From: Gerris lacustris
Lineage: Eukaryota; Arthropoda; Insecta; Hemiptera; Gerridae
Reading direction: 5' to 3'
Assembly: GCA_951217055.1 (NCBI GenBank)
Contig: OX578277.1
Span: 6,952,829 to 7,016,828, forward strand
Length of the DNA stretch: 64,000 bases
Shown here: positions 30,445-40,909 of the stretch, one piece after another
Numbering within the stretch: position 1 is the first letter of the stretch
Layout: each line of letters opens with the position of its first letter
Program-made: the position numbers and the translations under genes
Notes under the pieces: model-generated
The model's database searches: none
What the model was told of the DNA's origin: nothing
The model's input: the letters and a program-made list of their open reading frames with translations, nothing else

Positions 30445-31215
30445 TATAGAGGACTAACCTCCATGTACCGAATCTATGAAACTATCAAAAGAGAGGCAAC
30501 GGGAGTAGAGCTGAAAGTGAACATTAACAAAACTAAGTACATGCGGATGTCTACTGAAGAAGCACATAGAGATCCTAGGGAATTAACAATAGGTGGAGAA
30601 ACATTCCAGGGAGTAGACAGCTTTTCGTACCTTGGCACACTATTAACCAGTGATAACAGTTTAAGCAAATGTATACAAGGGAGAGTGCAAGCAGAAAATA
30701 AAGCATACTATGCTAACCTCAGACTGTTTAAAAGCAAATTGATATCAAGGGAATTAAAACTTAGGATGTACCTCACGCTCATAAGACGTGTAGTAACATA
30801 TGGCTCTGAAGCATGGACTCTCACCTCAGCTGATGTGAACCTACTAACGACCTTCGAAAAACGTATTTTACGCAGAATATATGGTCCCATAATAGAACAA
30901 GGCATATGGAGGATGCGATACAATGAAGAGCTAGAGAGTATCATCAAAAGGGCAAATATAGTTAGGTTCATAAAGGCTCAGAGAATTCGATGGCTTGGGC
31001 ATGTGGAGAGAATGACAGGCGAAAGAATCCCAAGGCGTATGCTACACGAAAGGCTATTCATGAGAAGAAGAAGAGGTCGCCCTCGGATTAGATGGATGGA
31101 TGGAGTGCGGGACGATCTGGTGGCAATAGGAATGAGAGGTTGGCGTTCCATGACATCAGACCGAAATTGTTGGAGTGACGTGGTACAGCAGGTCAAAGCC
31201 CACCCCGGGCTGTAG
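30445..31215 (+). CDS. RTE-like non-LTR retrotransposon, C-terminal RT fragment
   Basis: About 255 codons remain of the end of an endonuclease-reverse transcriptase. KVNINKTKYM and FSYLGTLLTSDN lie in the RT thumb region; VVTYGSEAWTL and RRIYGP follow. The C-terminal block RIRWLGHVERMTGERIPRRM with GRPRIRWMDGVRDDL is typical of RTE and related LINE proteins. The catalytic YADD segment and the endonuclease are absent. The frame is fully open to its natural stop, which suggests a fairly recent 5'-truncated insertion. The upstream ATG at 30430 is fortuitous. The clade (RTE versus a relative) is not certain. Confidence 0.85.
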   Translation, partial: YRGLTSMYRIYETIKREATGVELKVNINKTKYMRMSTEEAHRDPRELTIGGETFQGVDSFSYLGTLLTSDNSLSKCIQGRVQAENKAYYANLRLFKSKLISRELKLRMYLTLIRRVVTYGSEAWTLTSADVNLLTTFEKRILRRIYGPIIEQGIWRMRYNEELESIIKRANIVRFIKAQRIRWLGHVERMTGERIPRRMLHERLFMRRRRGRPRIRWMDGVRDDLVAIGMRGWRSMTSDRNCWSDVVQQVKAHPGL

Positions 31216-31249
31216 CGCCATATAGAAGAATTTATTTATGTATAATATG

Positions 31250-31470
31250 CAACAATAGTTATTTATGCACCTAGGGAGTAAAGTAAGCCATTATTCCCTG
31301 AGCGAAAAAGTTGGTTCTTGAGGCGAAGCCGAAGGAACCATGGTCCCTAAATCCCGAGGCGAAGCAGAGGGAATAACTCTAATTAGCTCCCGAGGCGCAG
31401 CCGAGGGAGATAATTATCGCGAGGGGAATAATGGAACTTTACTCACGAGGTACATACAATATTTTATCTC
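31250..31470. mobile_element. M1-related MITE
   Basis: The left end TATTTATGCACCTAGGGAGT and the right end ACTTTACTCACGAGGTACAT are imperfect inverted repeats. The interior has three GAGGCGAAGCCGAGG-type palindromes (GAGGCGAAGCC, GAGGCGAAGCA, GAGGCGCAGCC). Related to 13336-13801. Confidence 0.6.
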
Positions 31471-32265
31471 CAGTAGAAAAAAGATTCACATTTTCGTCCA
31501 TTGCACAGTTTTTATTTAATATTTTAATAAATAACAATAATTATTAGCACTTTTAATAGCAGATATAAGAGATTCAATATTAAAAACAAATAAGGATTGG
31601 AATTAAACTCAAATAGAAGGTTATTTAGATGCAGGTTATAATGTTGTAAACAAAGATAAACATGGTCAAAAAAGCGCAGTGCCGCCAACCTGATTTCAAC
31701 AACTTCATTACATTAGCCATACATTTTCTACATTTTATAAAATAATTAAGTTGCAATCTTTACTTTTTTGCCCTACTTTTACTTTTTCTCCCTACTTTTT
31801 GAGTTAGGGATGAAAAGACCTGTTTTAGTCCCTCTAAACTAATTCAAAATCATAACCTTTTTTCCCCTACTGGACATAATATACTAAAAGTAAGCATTTA
31901 AACAAAACCTGGTAATCCTACCCAATTATGAGCTCCGATAAAAATATCCTGATTAGTAAACAATTACTTGGCAGCTAGACGGCCGTAGGCTGGCCATAGT
32001 CCAGCCGAAACCGGCTAGGTATTTTATAAATACATACATATCAATTTTTCGATAATGCTCTCAAGTGAGAAAAGCGTCTATAGTCTATTGTACAACTTTC
32101 TTTACATACTGCTATATACTGCTTTCATATGTAAAAAAAAAAATGTATTCTATAATAAGCTTTTATTTAAAAAAAAAAGAAGCCTTATGCGAATAAACTC
32201 ATTATTATATTGCATTTACGAACATATTATGCGCCCATCTCGTAACTTATTATAAACAGATAAAC

Positions 32266-32267
<2 letters not shown>
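31471..32267. other. Unassigned AT-rich stretch
   Basis: No exon or transposon coding sequence was recognised. A (TA)n tract follows. Confidence 0.45.

Positions 32268-32350
<83 letters not shown>
32268..32350. repeat. (AT)n microsatellite
   Basis: About 80 bp of alternating AT. Confidence 0.98.
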
Positions 32351-32353
<3 letters not shown>

Positions 32354-32580
32354 GGTGAAAGGCTTGTTTAGAAGATGAGGTTATGACTGTGGAGAGGTAC
32401 AAAAGGTCAGGGAAGGTTTTGAAAGGTGAAGAAGTCCCGACGTTTCGTTACATAACAGTTTCTTCTTCAGGGGGAGTAATAAGAAGAATACAGTGGGTTG
32501 AGATTCCCAAGGCCTTGTGAACTCATTCCTACCTCGTAGTCTATAATAGTAACCCAGTAACAGTAACGTGCCGCCCATTA
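32351..32580 (-). mobile_element. Penelope-like 3' end fragment, second family
   Basis: On the minus strand CCCCCTGAAGAAGAAACTG is followed by TAACGAAACGTCGGGACTTC. The pairing of a CTGAAGA box with a CGAAACGTCGGG box is characteristic of Penelope-like terminal repeats that carry hammerhead motifs. Here the intervening stem II is poor (only GUUA/UAAC), so it looks decayed. No protein remains. Confidence 0.4.
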
Positions 32581-33101
32581 GAGATAACCGGTTTTATTTT
32601 AATGCTTAAATTATTTCACCAATATCTAATTTATCAACGCATTTTATATTTTAATAAGCGGCTTTTTTAAAACTGATGACACGCTACTCCGATTTTTTAA
32701 TTATTACTTTTATTTTATTTTATTACTTTAATCTGATTGTATAATATATATAATATAATAGTCTTGAAGATATTCCAGGAGTTGACGAAATATAGCTAGT
32801 TTTATTAAAGAATTTATTTTCCCCTTTTATGCATTTTGTCCGTCCGTCCTTCGCATATCTTGAATCATATCTCCTGACTTTTTGTAGCTTGAGATTTGAA
32901 ATTTAGTATACAAGTAAAACGTTTTTTGCCCAAAAACATGAAAAATGTTGCGAACTTCACAACTCGTTTCATATATATATATATATCAATACATACAGTA
33001 TCAGTCCAAAGAATCAAAGAAATTAGTAAGAACGATCGTAACTTAAATTTAATTCTGTCAATGCATTAAAATTATGTTTGACACATTGAATTTAATAAAG
33101 G
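32581..33101. other. AT-rich stretch with a dispersed repeat piece
   Basis: TTTTGTCCGTCCGTCCTTCG and TTTGAAATTTAGTATACAAG near 32845-32920 belong to the arthropod dispersed repeat type. No gene was seen. Confidence 0.5.
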
Positions 33102-33626
33102 AATAATACTATATATAGAAGGAGGATCACTGATAACATTGACGCCAACTTTGGTTGTGTCCCTTAATCCGCGTTCTAAAAATTCATTTTTGTAATTTGT
33201 GACGTCATAACTCTAAAATTATTTGCCTTCGGTTTTTTAATTTTTTATTTTTTATTAAATTATAATTATTGATAGTCAGTTTAGTTTATTGTAATATTTC
33301 TTTTGTGTTTTATCTTATTTTAGCTTGAAATATGCTAAAAATAATGTTTATTATATCATGCTGGGCGAGTTGTAAAAAATGACGTCAGAGTGAAACGTAA
33401 ACAATAACCAATGGCAGGGTTTTTCTTCTTGATGTTTGTGAGCGGGCTTTGAATAGTTACTAAAGCATGGCCAACCTTCTCCTGTTTAAATGAAAAAAAT
33501 GAGTGTTGTTATGTTGGCAGCCTGGTCTTAAGGACACAACCTCTCGGCAAAAGTTGGCTTCAGTCTCTTATCAGTAATTGCTTAAGGATTCCGATTCTAT
33601 GCTCCTTATATATATAGTATTATTCT
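33102..33626. mobile_element. 525-bp TIR element
   Basis: AATAATACTATATATAGAAG at the left is mirrored by TATATATATAGTATTATTCT at the right. Further in, GCCAACTTTGGTTGTGTCC is mirrored by GGACACAACC...AAAAGTTGGC, so the TIR spans about 85-100 bp. The interior has TGACGTCA twice and no coding frame. AATTTAATAAAGGAATAAT flanks both sides. Confidence 0.75.
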
Positions 33627-33639
33627 AAGGAATTTAATA

Positions 33640-34340
33640 AAGGAATAATCTATATATATAAAACTAAGAGTGACAGTGACTGACTGATCACTAATTCTCC
33701 TACTTCCCATTGACATAGAGCTTTGAAATTTGGTACATTGATAGAGTGTACCATAAATAGAAAAGTGAGGCCATTTTCATTTCGATATATGGCCGCCATA
33801 TTGAATTATAGCCACCATCTTGGATTTAATTACACACTATTATCTCAGCTTCCAGTGGACCTAGAGACCTTAAATTTGGTTCATAGACTTATGGTAGCTA
33901 AAGAAGAAAATTAAAGCTACTATTACTTCAACATATGGCCACCAAATTGAATTATAGGCACCATCTTGGATTTAATAACACTCTATTACCTCAGCTTCTA
34001 AGGGGCCTAGAGACTTGAAATTTGGTTCATAGACTTATAGTAGCTAGAAAAGAAAATTAAAGGTACTTTCACTACAAAAAATGGCCGCCATATTGAATTA
34101 TAACCGCCATCGTGGATTTAATCATACACAATTTATCTCAGCCCTTAATTGACCTAGGGATCTGAAATTTGATTCATAGACTAATGGCACTGAAAGAAGG
34201 AAATTAAAGGTACTATCAATTCAACATATGGCCGCTATCTTAGATTTAATCAGATACTATGATCTTAGCTTCCACTGGACTTAGAGATCTGAAATTTGGT
34301 AAGTGGACTCATTGTACCTAAAATTGAAAATTTAAGATAG
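33640..34340 (+). repeat. Divergent ~140-bp tandem repeat, four copies
   Basis: Each copy has ATGGCCGCCAT(A/C)TTGAATTATA, CCATCTTGGATTTAATxA, CTCAGCTTCCAxTGGACCTAG and GAAATTTGGTTCATAGAC, at about 33788, 33943, 34079 and 34226. It is non-coding and common in appearance to short arthropod repeats. Confidence 0.75.
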
Positions 34341-34645
34341 TATTAAATAGAATAATTAAAAATTATAAAATAAAAAAAATTAAGGTAAATTTATTTCATA
34401 ATTTCTTTTTTAATTAAAAATATATATTACAGTTAAACAAAATGCATTATCTAAATAATAGCTGCAAAGTGGATAAATATCAAAATTAATGGTTCAATTC
34501 ATTTATAATGAAAAACATATTATATGAAAAACGTAAAAAAAAAACAGCAGGATATATATTAAATTTAGATAAAATGTTTAAAAATAAGCATATAAACAAA
34601 TAAAATACCTACTTGCACCAAAATACGAAATTATGTAACAATAAA
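34341..34645. other. AT-rich stretch
   Basis: I see nothing recognisable. Confidence 0.5.
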
Positions 34646-34647
34646 GA

Positions 34648-35630
34648 TATAATAATAATAAATATATTTATTTCCACCATTACAATAAAATCAGTAAATT
34701 AATTACAATAAAATTATACTAAATAAATAAATAAATAATATTCTATATTTAAAAACCAGGTACAAAGTACAAAAGGTATAATAGCGTCAAGATAAATTGC
34801 AAATATAAACATTATAACACGAAAGACCAAACAATAACATTAAACATATACATATCACAGATAAAACTTAAATTAAGTAAAATTAAAAAGGACATGTAAA
34901 TATCTAATATCACAGTTTTACTTTACGCTATCTAGAAATTAAAATTAAAAAACTCATTAACACTATACAGAGGTGTCTCTAATAAAAAACATTTAACTTT
35001 ATCACAAAATGTTGTATACGGTAAGTCTCGAATATTTGGATTTAATTTGTTATATAGGGCTATTCCCAAGAAATTATGCCCAGTTCTGGACTTCTACAGT
35101 CTATGAGTGTTCTGGATTAATTTATTTTTATTTCTAGTGTTGTGGCAATGAATATCTTTGGCTTGATTAAAATTGTTAATATTAAATTTTATATACTTTA
35201 AAGTATGATGTACATAAAGTGAATAAAAAGATAATATTTTCAACTTTTTAAATAGTGGTTTGCAGTGAGTAGTATATTTGGCCCCAGCAATAACTCTTAT
35301 AACCTTTTTTTGTTTTAGAAAGATTTCTGATGATTCAGCATGACCATATAGTAGCAATCCATAACTCATAACACTCTCAAAGAGTGCATGGTAAACATTT
35401 ATTAAACCAGCTTCATCAACATAGTCTTTTAAAGCTTTTATTAGAAATATTTTGGAAGACAACTTCTTCTCTAAGGCTAATATGTGAGGTTTCCAACTCA
35501 ACCTAGAATCGATGACCATTCCTAAAAACTTCACTTCAGTTCTTATCACATTCTTTTTAAGAAAAAAGAAGATGAGCTGGGTTTTATCTTCATTAAGAGA
35601 GAAACCATTAGTACTCGCACATGTATTATT
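34648..35630 (-). mobile_element. Jockey/CR1-like LINE, 5'-truncated copy
   Basis: It contains the RT C-terminal frame below, about 440 bp of 3' UTR, and a 3' end GGAAATAAATATATTTATTA running into (TTA)n, as expected for LINEs with a simple 3' tail. The 5' end is lost near 35630. Confidence 0.75.
35094..35625 (-). pseudogene. Jockey/CR1-like reverse transcriptase, C-terminal fragment
   Basis: The frame is open beyond its first ATG (35549) up to about 35625, where it reads TNGFSLNEDKTQLIFFFLKK. It goes on with VKFLGMVIDSRLSWKPHI, SSKIFLIKALKDYV and ESVMSYGLLLYGHA, then IRVIAGAKYTTHCKPLFKKL. These are the post-catalytic RT motifs of jockey/CR1-group LINEs (K-T-Q, F-L-G-x-x-x-D, W-x-x-H, S-Y-G). 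The catalytic palm and endonuclease are absent. It ends at a stop at 35094. Confidence 0.85.
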
Positions 35631-36296
35631 GTTTTAATTATTTTTCACAATCATTTTTACATATACGGATAAAGCGCGCGAAGCGTGCCGATCCGGCTAG
35701 TTATGAACTAAACTGTAAATTGATCTGGTTAAAAAGTTTAATCACAAGAAAAGTTCAACAGCGGAAATTATCCCTTCAGAAGAGTAAAACAAAACGAATC
35801 GGGTTTGTTTTGTTTATAACCTGACACCTGACTGAACGGCGTTTAGGAAACCAGCGAATACCTCCCCACGGCTTCATAAATATATTGTCAACTATATAGC
35901 CAGATACGCGCCGAGATCCGCTATCTGTGAACCCACCTCGACTCTTCGAATTTTTGCGAACTACCATGTCTTAAAAGCTACTGGTCCGATTCTTACAAAA
36001 TTTGGATGGTATACGTTATATTAGCCCTCTGTTAGTACCATATATATTTAAACCTTCTATAGCTCTCTCTTTCGCATGCTTACGAACTTTATTTATTATA
36101 TCAACACCCACATCTATAAAAAATACTCATCCGGTGATCCCATATTAACCACCTAGACACATGTCTATGTGGTGACATGTGTCTATGCTGTTAACCATCT
36201 AGACACATTTAATATTGAATTAAAATGCGTGTGACCCCACTGGGCATTGAAACAGGTCCACTTTCAATTCCCATGTTACCATTCATCCAATAATAT
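35631..36296. other. Dispersed repeat pieces, no gene
   Basis: A GCGAACTACCATGTCTTAAA block near 35955 belongs to family R2. AACCATCTAGACACATxT is repeated near 36140-36210. No host exon was recognised. Confidence 0.5.
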
Positions 36297-36882
36297 GATG
36301 CGAGGAATCTATGTAAACTAATTGACACACTATTTATTTTTTTTTTCTTCCGAGTTTACCGAAGGTAATGGAAGCTATGTGATCGTTCTGAAGAACGAAA
36401 CATTTTTATGTCTCCGATTTCAAAAATGCCAAGACAGAAATTTGTTTCAGACATCAGGGAACATTTTTGGTTCCGTGTCGGTCTGTCGGTCTATTTTTGC
36501 GAACCAACATATCTTAAAAACTACACGTCCAATTTGAATGGCATTTGGATGGTAGATCATGATTAGACCATTGTTGGTCCCATATAAGTTTCAGCATTCT
36601 GCGCTCATTTGTTTCTCTTCTACATGCATACAAACATACATTTATTTACATCTATATAGCTTCATTAGTACTTATCTGATTTGTATGAAACTTGTATAGT
36701 TTATCGTAAGTAACCCGCAGATAGCCCCAGATTAATTTGAACCGTCTACGCTGTTTAACTTTTGCTAAATTGATACTTTAATTTATGTAAAAAATCAAAA
36801 CAATTTTGACAGATTAAAAAATATACAATTAAAAATATACTGCCAATTAATGTGGCACATATCTTCCTCGCATCCTATCATG
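36297..36882 (+). mobile_element. R2 element with identifiable TIRs
   Basis: GATGCGAGGAATCTATGTAA at the left is mirrored by TATCTTCCTCGCATC at the right (over about 45 bp, including CTAATTGACACAC against ATTAATGTGGCAC). The interior is the full R2 order: ACCGAAGGTAATGGAAGCTA, TGATCGTTCTGAAGAACGAA, GGTCTGTCGGTCTA and TAACCCGCAGATAGCCCC. This defines the ends of a non-autonomous family with at least five copies in the window. Confidence 0.75.
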
Positions 36883-36954
36883 TACTTTATTGTTATATTA
36901 GCATTAAAATTATTGTTATATTAATTTATTGTTATATTATTTATTGTGTAAAAA

Positions 36955-37290
36955 CTATTAATAGTTTTAGCGATCATTAACACTTAATAGCGGTGTCGCT
37001 GTTGGTTTTGCTAAAAAATTGTATATGAAAAAAAAATGTCGGTCTCATTGAATAGATGAAGTTAGATGTTCTCCTATTTAAACATTTTAAGTTCACGTTT
37101 AGGCGAGCGTTGCTCGTGAACGCTTGAACGGATAACGTTGTCCAACGAACTCGTCCTGGGCATTGGTAAAATGAACATCTCTACCAAATTTCATCAAAAT
37201 CGGTCGACTTTTACTCAAGTTATCGTCACACGTTTCATAATTCGCGGACACACAGACCGACTGACAGACAGACAGACAAGAGACCAAAAA
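36955..37290 (+). repeat. Dispersed repeat family R3, copy 2
   Basis: Same order as 9550-9965: AATAGTTTTAGCGATC, AATAGCGGTGTCG, GTCCAACGAACTCGTCCTGG, ACCAAATTTCATC, ACTCAAGTTATCGTCACACG and a (GACA)n end. Confidence 0.85.
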
Positions 37291-37510
37291 TGTTCCCTAA
37301 TGTGTGGAACGGATTTCTGTCTTGGAATTTTTAAAATCGGAGACAAAAGTTTTTCGTTCTCAAAAGTAAACACAATGCTTCCGACCTTCGGTAAGCTCGG
37401 AAGCAAAATTAGACAATAATGACTTTTAAAAGCACAAAATATAAGTTACGTGATAGGATGCGAGGAAGCTATGTACCACACCAATTGGCAGTCTATTTTT
37501 TTTTGCACAT
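37291..37510 (-). repeat. R2 fragment, inverted
   Basis: Read on the minus strand it gives TTCCGAGCTTACCGAAGGTC, ACGAAAAACTTTTGTCTCCG and CCGTTCCACACATTAGGGAA, the R2 start. A separate R2 terminal motif GATGCGAGGAAGCTATGTAC lies at 37458. Confidence 0.7.
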
Positions 37511-38243
37511 TGCACATGAGGTATGTTTATGAGTTTTTGTTTACATTTTTTGGTTATCACATCACATTTTCATGTTCATAAATAATCTATACACGTGTGA
37601 TTGTTGTTTATGTGTTTAAAAACATTTTGTCTGTTTATTTATACGCGTATTTTAAGTGTTTTCTTTAAAGGTCAGACGTAAAAGAAGTGAAGAGTTTTAC
37701 TTCTTTTTTTTTTACTATCCCACGAAAAGAATAAAAGGCGATAGTAAGGTGGAGTTATATAATGAAGTCAGGTAATGCGTTAGGATGACATGATTACGTC
37801 GGTGACCTGCTGTTCAAGATGCTTTCAGGTTTATTTCGAGGATGGTTACAACTCGTGACCTCTCGAGTTCAATAGAGAAAACAATCAAGAATTACGTAGT
37901 TTAATCTTAAAAAAGAAGTTATGATAATATTATTTTATTATATTTCTTATTAATAAACCAAAAAGTTACACATAGATGTCAGGTTTAAGAGAGATAAGAA
38001 GGTTCTTTTAAGAGGACCAGTTACTTTAAACATACATGTTACACATTGTACCATTAGTTTCGAGAAAACAGCTTAAGAAAAAGAAGAGGGAGCACAGTGA
38101 ATAAAAAAGGTGACTTAAACTTTGGAGACCACAACTAGTGCTAGATAGTGAGAGAAAAGTGAACTAATGTAATCAGTTATCATTAACTTCAATTTATTAA
38201 CAACATGTAACCTCCGACGCAACATCCTTCTCTCATCTCTATC
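37511..38243. other. Unassigned stretch
   Basis: No exon or repeat was recognised. Confidence 0.45.
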
Positions 38244-38246
38244 TAA

Positions 38247-38916
38247 AGGTAGTGACACACTTCGTCACCCGGGTAGCGCCACCTGGTTGATGCCACTTGC
38301 TTCCGCCACCTTTCTTGCGCCACCCGAGTATTTACTTTTTCCGACCAGTCGAGAAATGGACCCGGAGGAGATAGCTGTGCTTGCTTATCATTATTTTCGT
38401 GAAGGAAGAAGAGGAAAAAGGGGTTTTTTGGTTCATTCAATAATTTCAGACAAAAAAATACTAGTTTGTTTCATTCAGTGTACCCTCGGTATCAAAGAGG
38501 ACAGTAACAATTTTTCAATTTTTTTGCCGAATGTCGCTTGGAACTTGCAACGAATTGCTTAGAATATTGAACAACAGTTTGATCAGTAAACACTCCTATA
38601 TGAGGGATGCAGTCAGCCCCTGATTTGATTTTCCCTATATTTGATTTTGATTGAAGGAGTGGGGGCTGAATGGCAGGGACTTTGGTGGCACCGTCTGACA
38701 GGCTCAATTGAAAACAATGGGCTGACCGAATGGCGCCACCTGCAGGTGGCGGCTAGACCCTGGGACGGTCGACCGTTTAGAGGTTGTTAGAGGTGGTTAG
38801 AGGTGGTTAGACGTGGTTAGGTTTTTTTGGTTAGGATGGTTGCATTTTATTCTCATTGCTGATCGGGTAGCGCCACCCGTGTGGCGCTACCTGGGTGGCG
38901 AAGTGTGTCACTAGCC
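38247..38916 (+). mobile_element. PIF/Harbinger element, copy 2, with target duplication
   Basis: The TIRs AGGTAGTGACACACTTCG and CGAAGTGTGTCACTAGCC are flanked by TAA at 38244-38246 and 38917-38919, the 3-bp TWA target site of PIF/Harbinger. The interior shares GGTAGCGCCACC subterminal motifs and a 150-bp core with 14594-14964. It also has a decayed transposase start and a TTAGAGGTGGTTAG minisatellite near 38775-38825. Confidence 0.85.
38356..38562 (+). pseudogene. Harbinger-like transposase N-terminal remnant
   Basis: From ATG 38356 the frame reads MDPEEIAVLAYHYFREGRRG, then KRGFLVHSIISDKK and KEDSNNFSIFLPNVAWNL. The order (an acidic MDPEE start, a basic RRGKRGF(W/L)VH block, then an E/D-N-x-F-x-x-F-x-x-x segment) is the N-terminal region I recognise from arthropod Harbinger nucleases. 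The DDE domain is missing. It is a remnant, consistent with the TAA target duplication of the element around it. Confidence 0.65.
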
Positions 38917-39223
38917 TAATGATTCTTCTTTTCCATCAATGGAAAAGGAACACCAATGTTTACATGTTTCAATTTCATTGCTCAATAAATTGAAACCTGA
39001 ATGAATAGGTTTTAATCATATTCAGCAATTAAATTGAACTGTCTAAACGCACCTTTAGTGATTCCGAATACACCTTAAGGTTTGTACCCTCTCTTAGTAG
39101 AGACAAACTAACTTAGTTTACTATTTGAGTGTTAATGAATCGTTTATATTACTTGTTGAAAGAAATAAATCACTGCAATTATAATATATAAGTTTATTGG
39201 TCTATACCACAATTTTAAATTTA

Positions 39224-39308
39224 TTATAAATCAGACCGGTTTCATCCTCTAAAATACTAAGATAAAACAATTTATAAAAGTATGACGGCTATCTTCAGTG
39301 ACTTATAT
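39224..39308 (-). ncRNA. Hammerhead-ribozyme-like core (copy 2)
   Basis: On the minus strand CTGAAGATAGCCGTCATACT is followed by AGTATTTTAGAGGATGAAAC. It has the same layout as the 11.2-kb copy, but stem II is weakened (GGAT instead of GGCT). Confidence 0.35.
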
Positions 39309-39744
39309 TTCTAGACTGGTACGGTAGACAAGGTATGGTGGCAAGGGTTTAGGAAATACGGTCGGGTGAGAAATGGAATCCGTGGAATAGTGGGTGTGAG
39401 GGGCTTACTATCGAATTAAGAGCTAGGGCAAGTCAAGCCATAGGTCTAGTCCAGGTGTACAACGGAAAGGAAGTATATGTACTGAAAATAACAGGTATGA
39501 ATAATGACAATACCCTTAAGACAAGCTTACTAGAATCCATGGAAAGGAGAGACTTTAAACATATCACAAAATAACAAATAATTAAAAATATGAAGAAATG
39601 AATAAGTAGCAGAATTATTAAACGTATTTAACATAATTGTACGGAATAGAAAACTTTATAAGAAGCTAATGTAATAAGTTAGATCTGTGAGTTAATGAAG
39701 ATTGACAACTGTTATTAATAATAATTAAGAATGTGTGTGTACTT

Positions 39745-39905
39745 AAGAAAGGGGGGAATTGATTGAAGTTCTTATTAAGAAAGGGGGAATTGATTGAAGT
39801 TCTTATTAAGAAAGGGGGAATTGATTGAAGTTCTTATTAAGAAAGGGGGAATTGATTGAAGTTCTTATTAAGAAAGGGGGGAATTGATTGAAGTTCTTAT
39901 TAAGG
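39745..39905. repeat. 31-bp minisatellite, five copies
   Basis: The unit AAAGGGGGAATTGATTGAAG with TTCTTATTAAG repeats about five times with one G-count variant, inside the Penelope-like element. The corresponding position at 11.7 kb holds only one divergent unit. Confidence 0.93.
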
Positions 39906-39972
39906 AATTGTTTAGATTGGTTCTTTCATTAAAGCAATCGATGTTGGGATTACCTAGTGCTCTGTGGATTTT
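39868..39972 (-). pseudogene. Penelope-like protein C-terminal tail (copy 2)
   Basis: KIHRALGNPNIDCFNERTNL then NNSLIRTSINS and a stop. It parallels the tail at 11726-11878, but the upstream part is lost. Confidence 0.5.
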
Positions 39973-40112
39973 TACTTTTATAAAATTGTTATATTTTAGT
40001 ATTTTAGAGTCTGATTTATAATAAATTATAAATTGTGGTATAGACCAATAAACTTATATATTTAATAACGAAAGTGTCTTATTTCTTTCAACAAGTGATA
40101 TAAAACGATTCA

Positions 40113-40685
40113 TTATGTTTAATTACCACAAAATTTCTATCAATACAACCAACTATTTGAGCGTTAATTCACTATTATGAGTAAGTTGTTCGACTTCTTT
40201 TTTTTTTCTCTCTCGAAGTTTGTTTTGTAAAATAAGCGCTACAAACATTATACTTTTAAATTGAATCTGTAAGTTAATTTAAAAGCTTGTTTTAGCGATT
40301 AATTTGATTATAAAGTGAAATACAGGTTGGACACCCGTCCCAGTGTCCTTTATATTAAGTTTATATGAGAATACCTGAATATTATCCTTCCTTGAATACT
40401 AATTCCTCTGAAATTCCTTGCGCCACTAAACTCATCTTCATTTTTTTTTTTTTCTCTTTATATTGTATTTCACAACTTCTTTTATTTATCTGCATTCCAA
40501 AATAAAAAAAACAAGTTTTGCATTTCATCATACCGGAAAGAAATGTTTTTGTATAATAACTTATTTTTAAATGTCAGTATAATAAACAGTTACAACTTCT
40601 TTTTGTTAGCATTAATTATGTATTTATACACGTATTCATTCACGATTATAATTGATTGAGCATATCAATCGCTGATTACTTCTAA
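40113..40685. other. Unassigned AT-rich stretch
   Basis: No gene was recognised. Confidence 0.5.
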
Positions 40686-40687
40686 AG

Positions 40688-40870
40688 CGGCCTACACACA
40701 TGGGAACTTGGTTCACCGAACTTGGTTCGCCGAACCAAGTTTGTGGGGTCCACTCTCCACACACAGTAGAGAGAGACACGAACAACGGTTCGTCTTAATC
40801 GTCAGTTTCCCTTTGAACTGAGCTGAACAGCGCTAAAAAAACAACGTTTAAAAATAAGCGTTAAAAACAC
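40688..40870. mobile_element. Probable DNA-transposon end
   Basis: CGGCCTACACACATGGGAAC is followed by nested inverted copies of GAACTTGGTTCG and CGAACCAAGTT. Compact inverted subterminal repeats like these suit a transposon terminus, but no partner end was found. Confidence 0.35.
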
Positions 40871-40909
40871 CATCTTGGGATCGTAAATTTGTCTAGTTTT
40901 TATATACTT

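Larger units (their letters stand above)
39133..40112 (-). mobile_element. Penelope-like element with inverted terminal repeats
   Basis: Left-end blocks (AATGAATCGTTTATATTACT, TATAAGTTTATTGGTCTATA) recur inverted at the right (ACCAATAAACTTATATATTT, ...AACGATTCATTATG), giving arms of about 150 bp. The left arm keeps a hammerhead-like core that is deleted from the right arm. The interior has a C-terminal coding tail and a 31-bp minisatellite. Flanking CAACTxACTTAGTTTACT and CAACTATTTGAGCGTTAATT resemble one unit of the 69-bp repeat at 61.7-62.1 kb. Confidence 0.65.

Noticed and set aside
30474..31196. Three minus-strand frames opposite the RTE fragment
   Set aside because: Shadows of the RTE reading frame; no domain similarity.
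32268..32350. Replication origin or regulatory element in the long (AT)n tract
   Set aside because: Simple alternating AT with no accompanying motif; microsatellite is the sufficient explanation.
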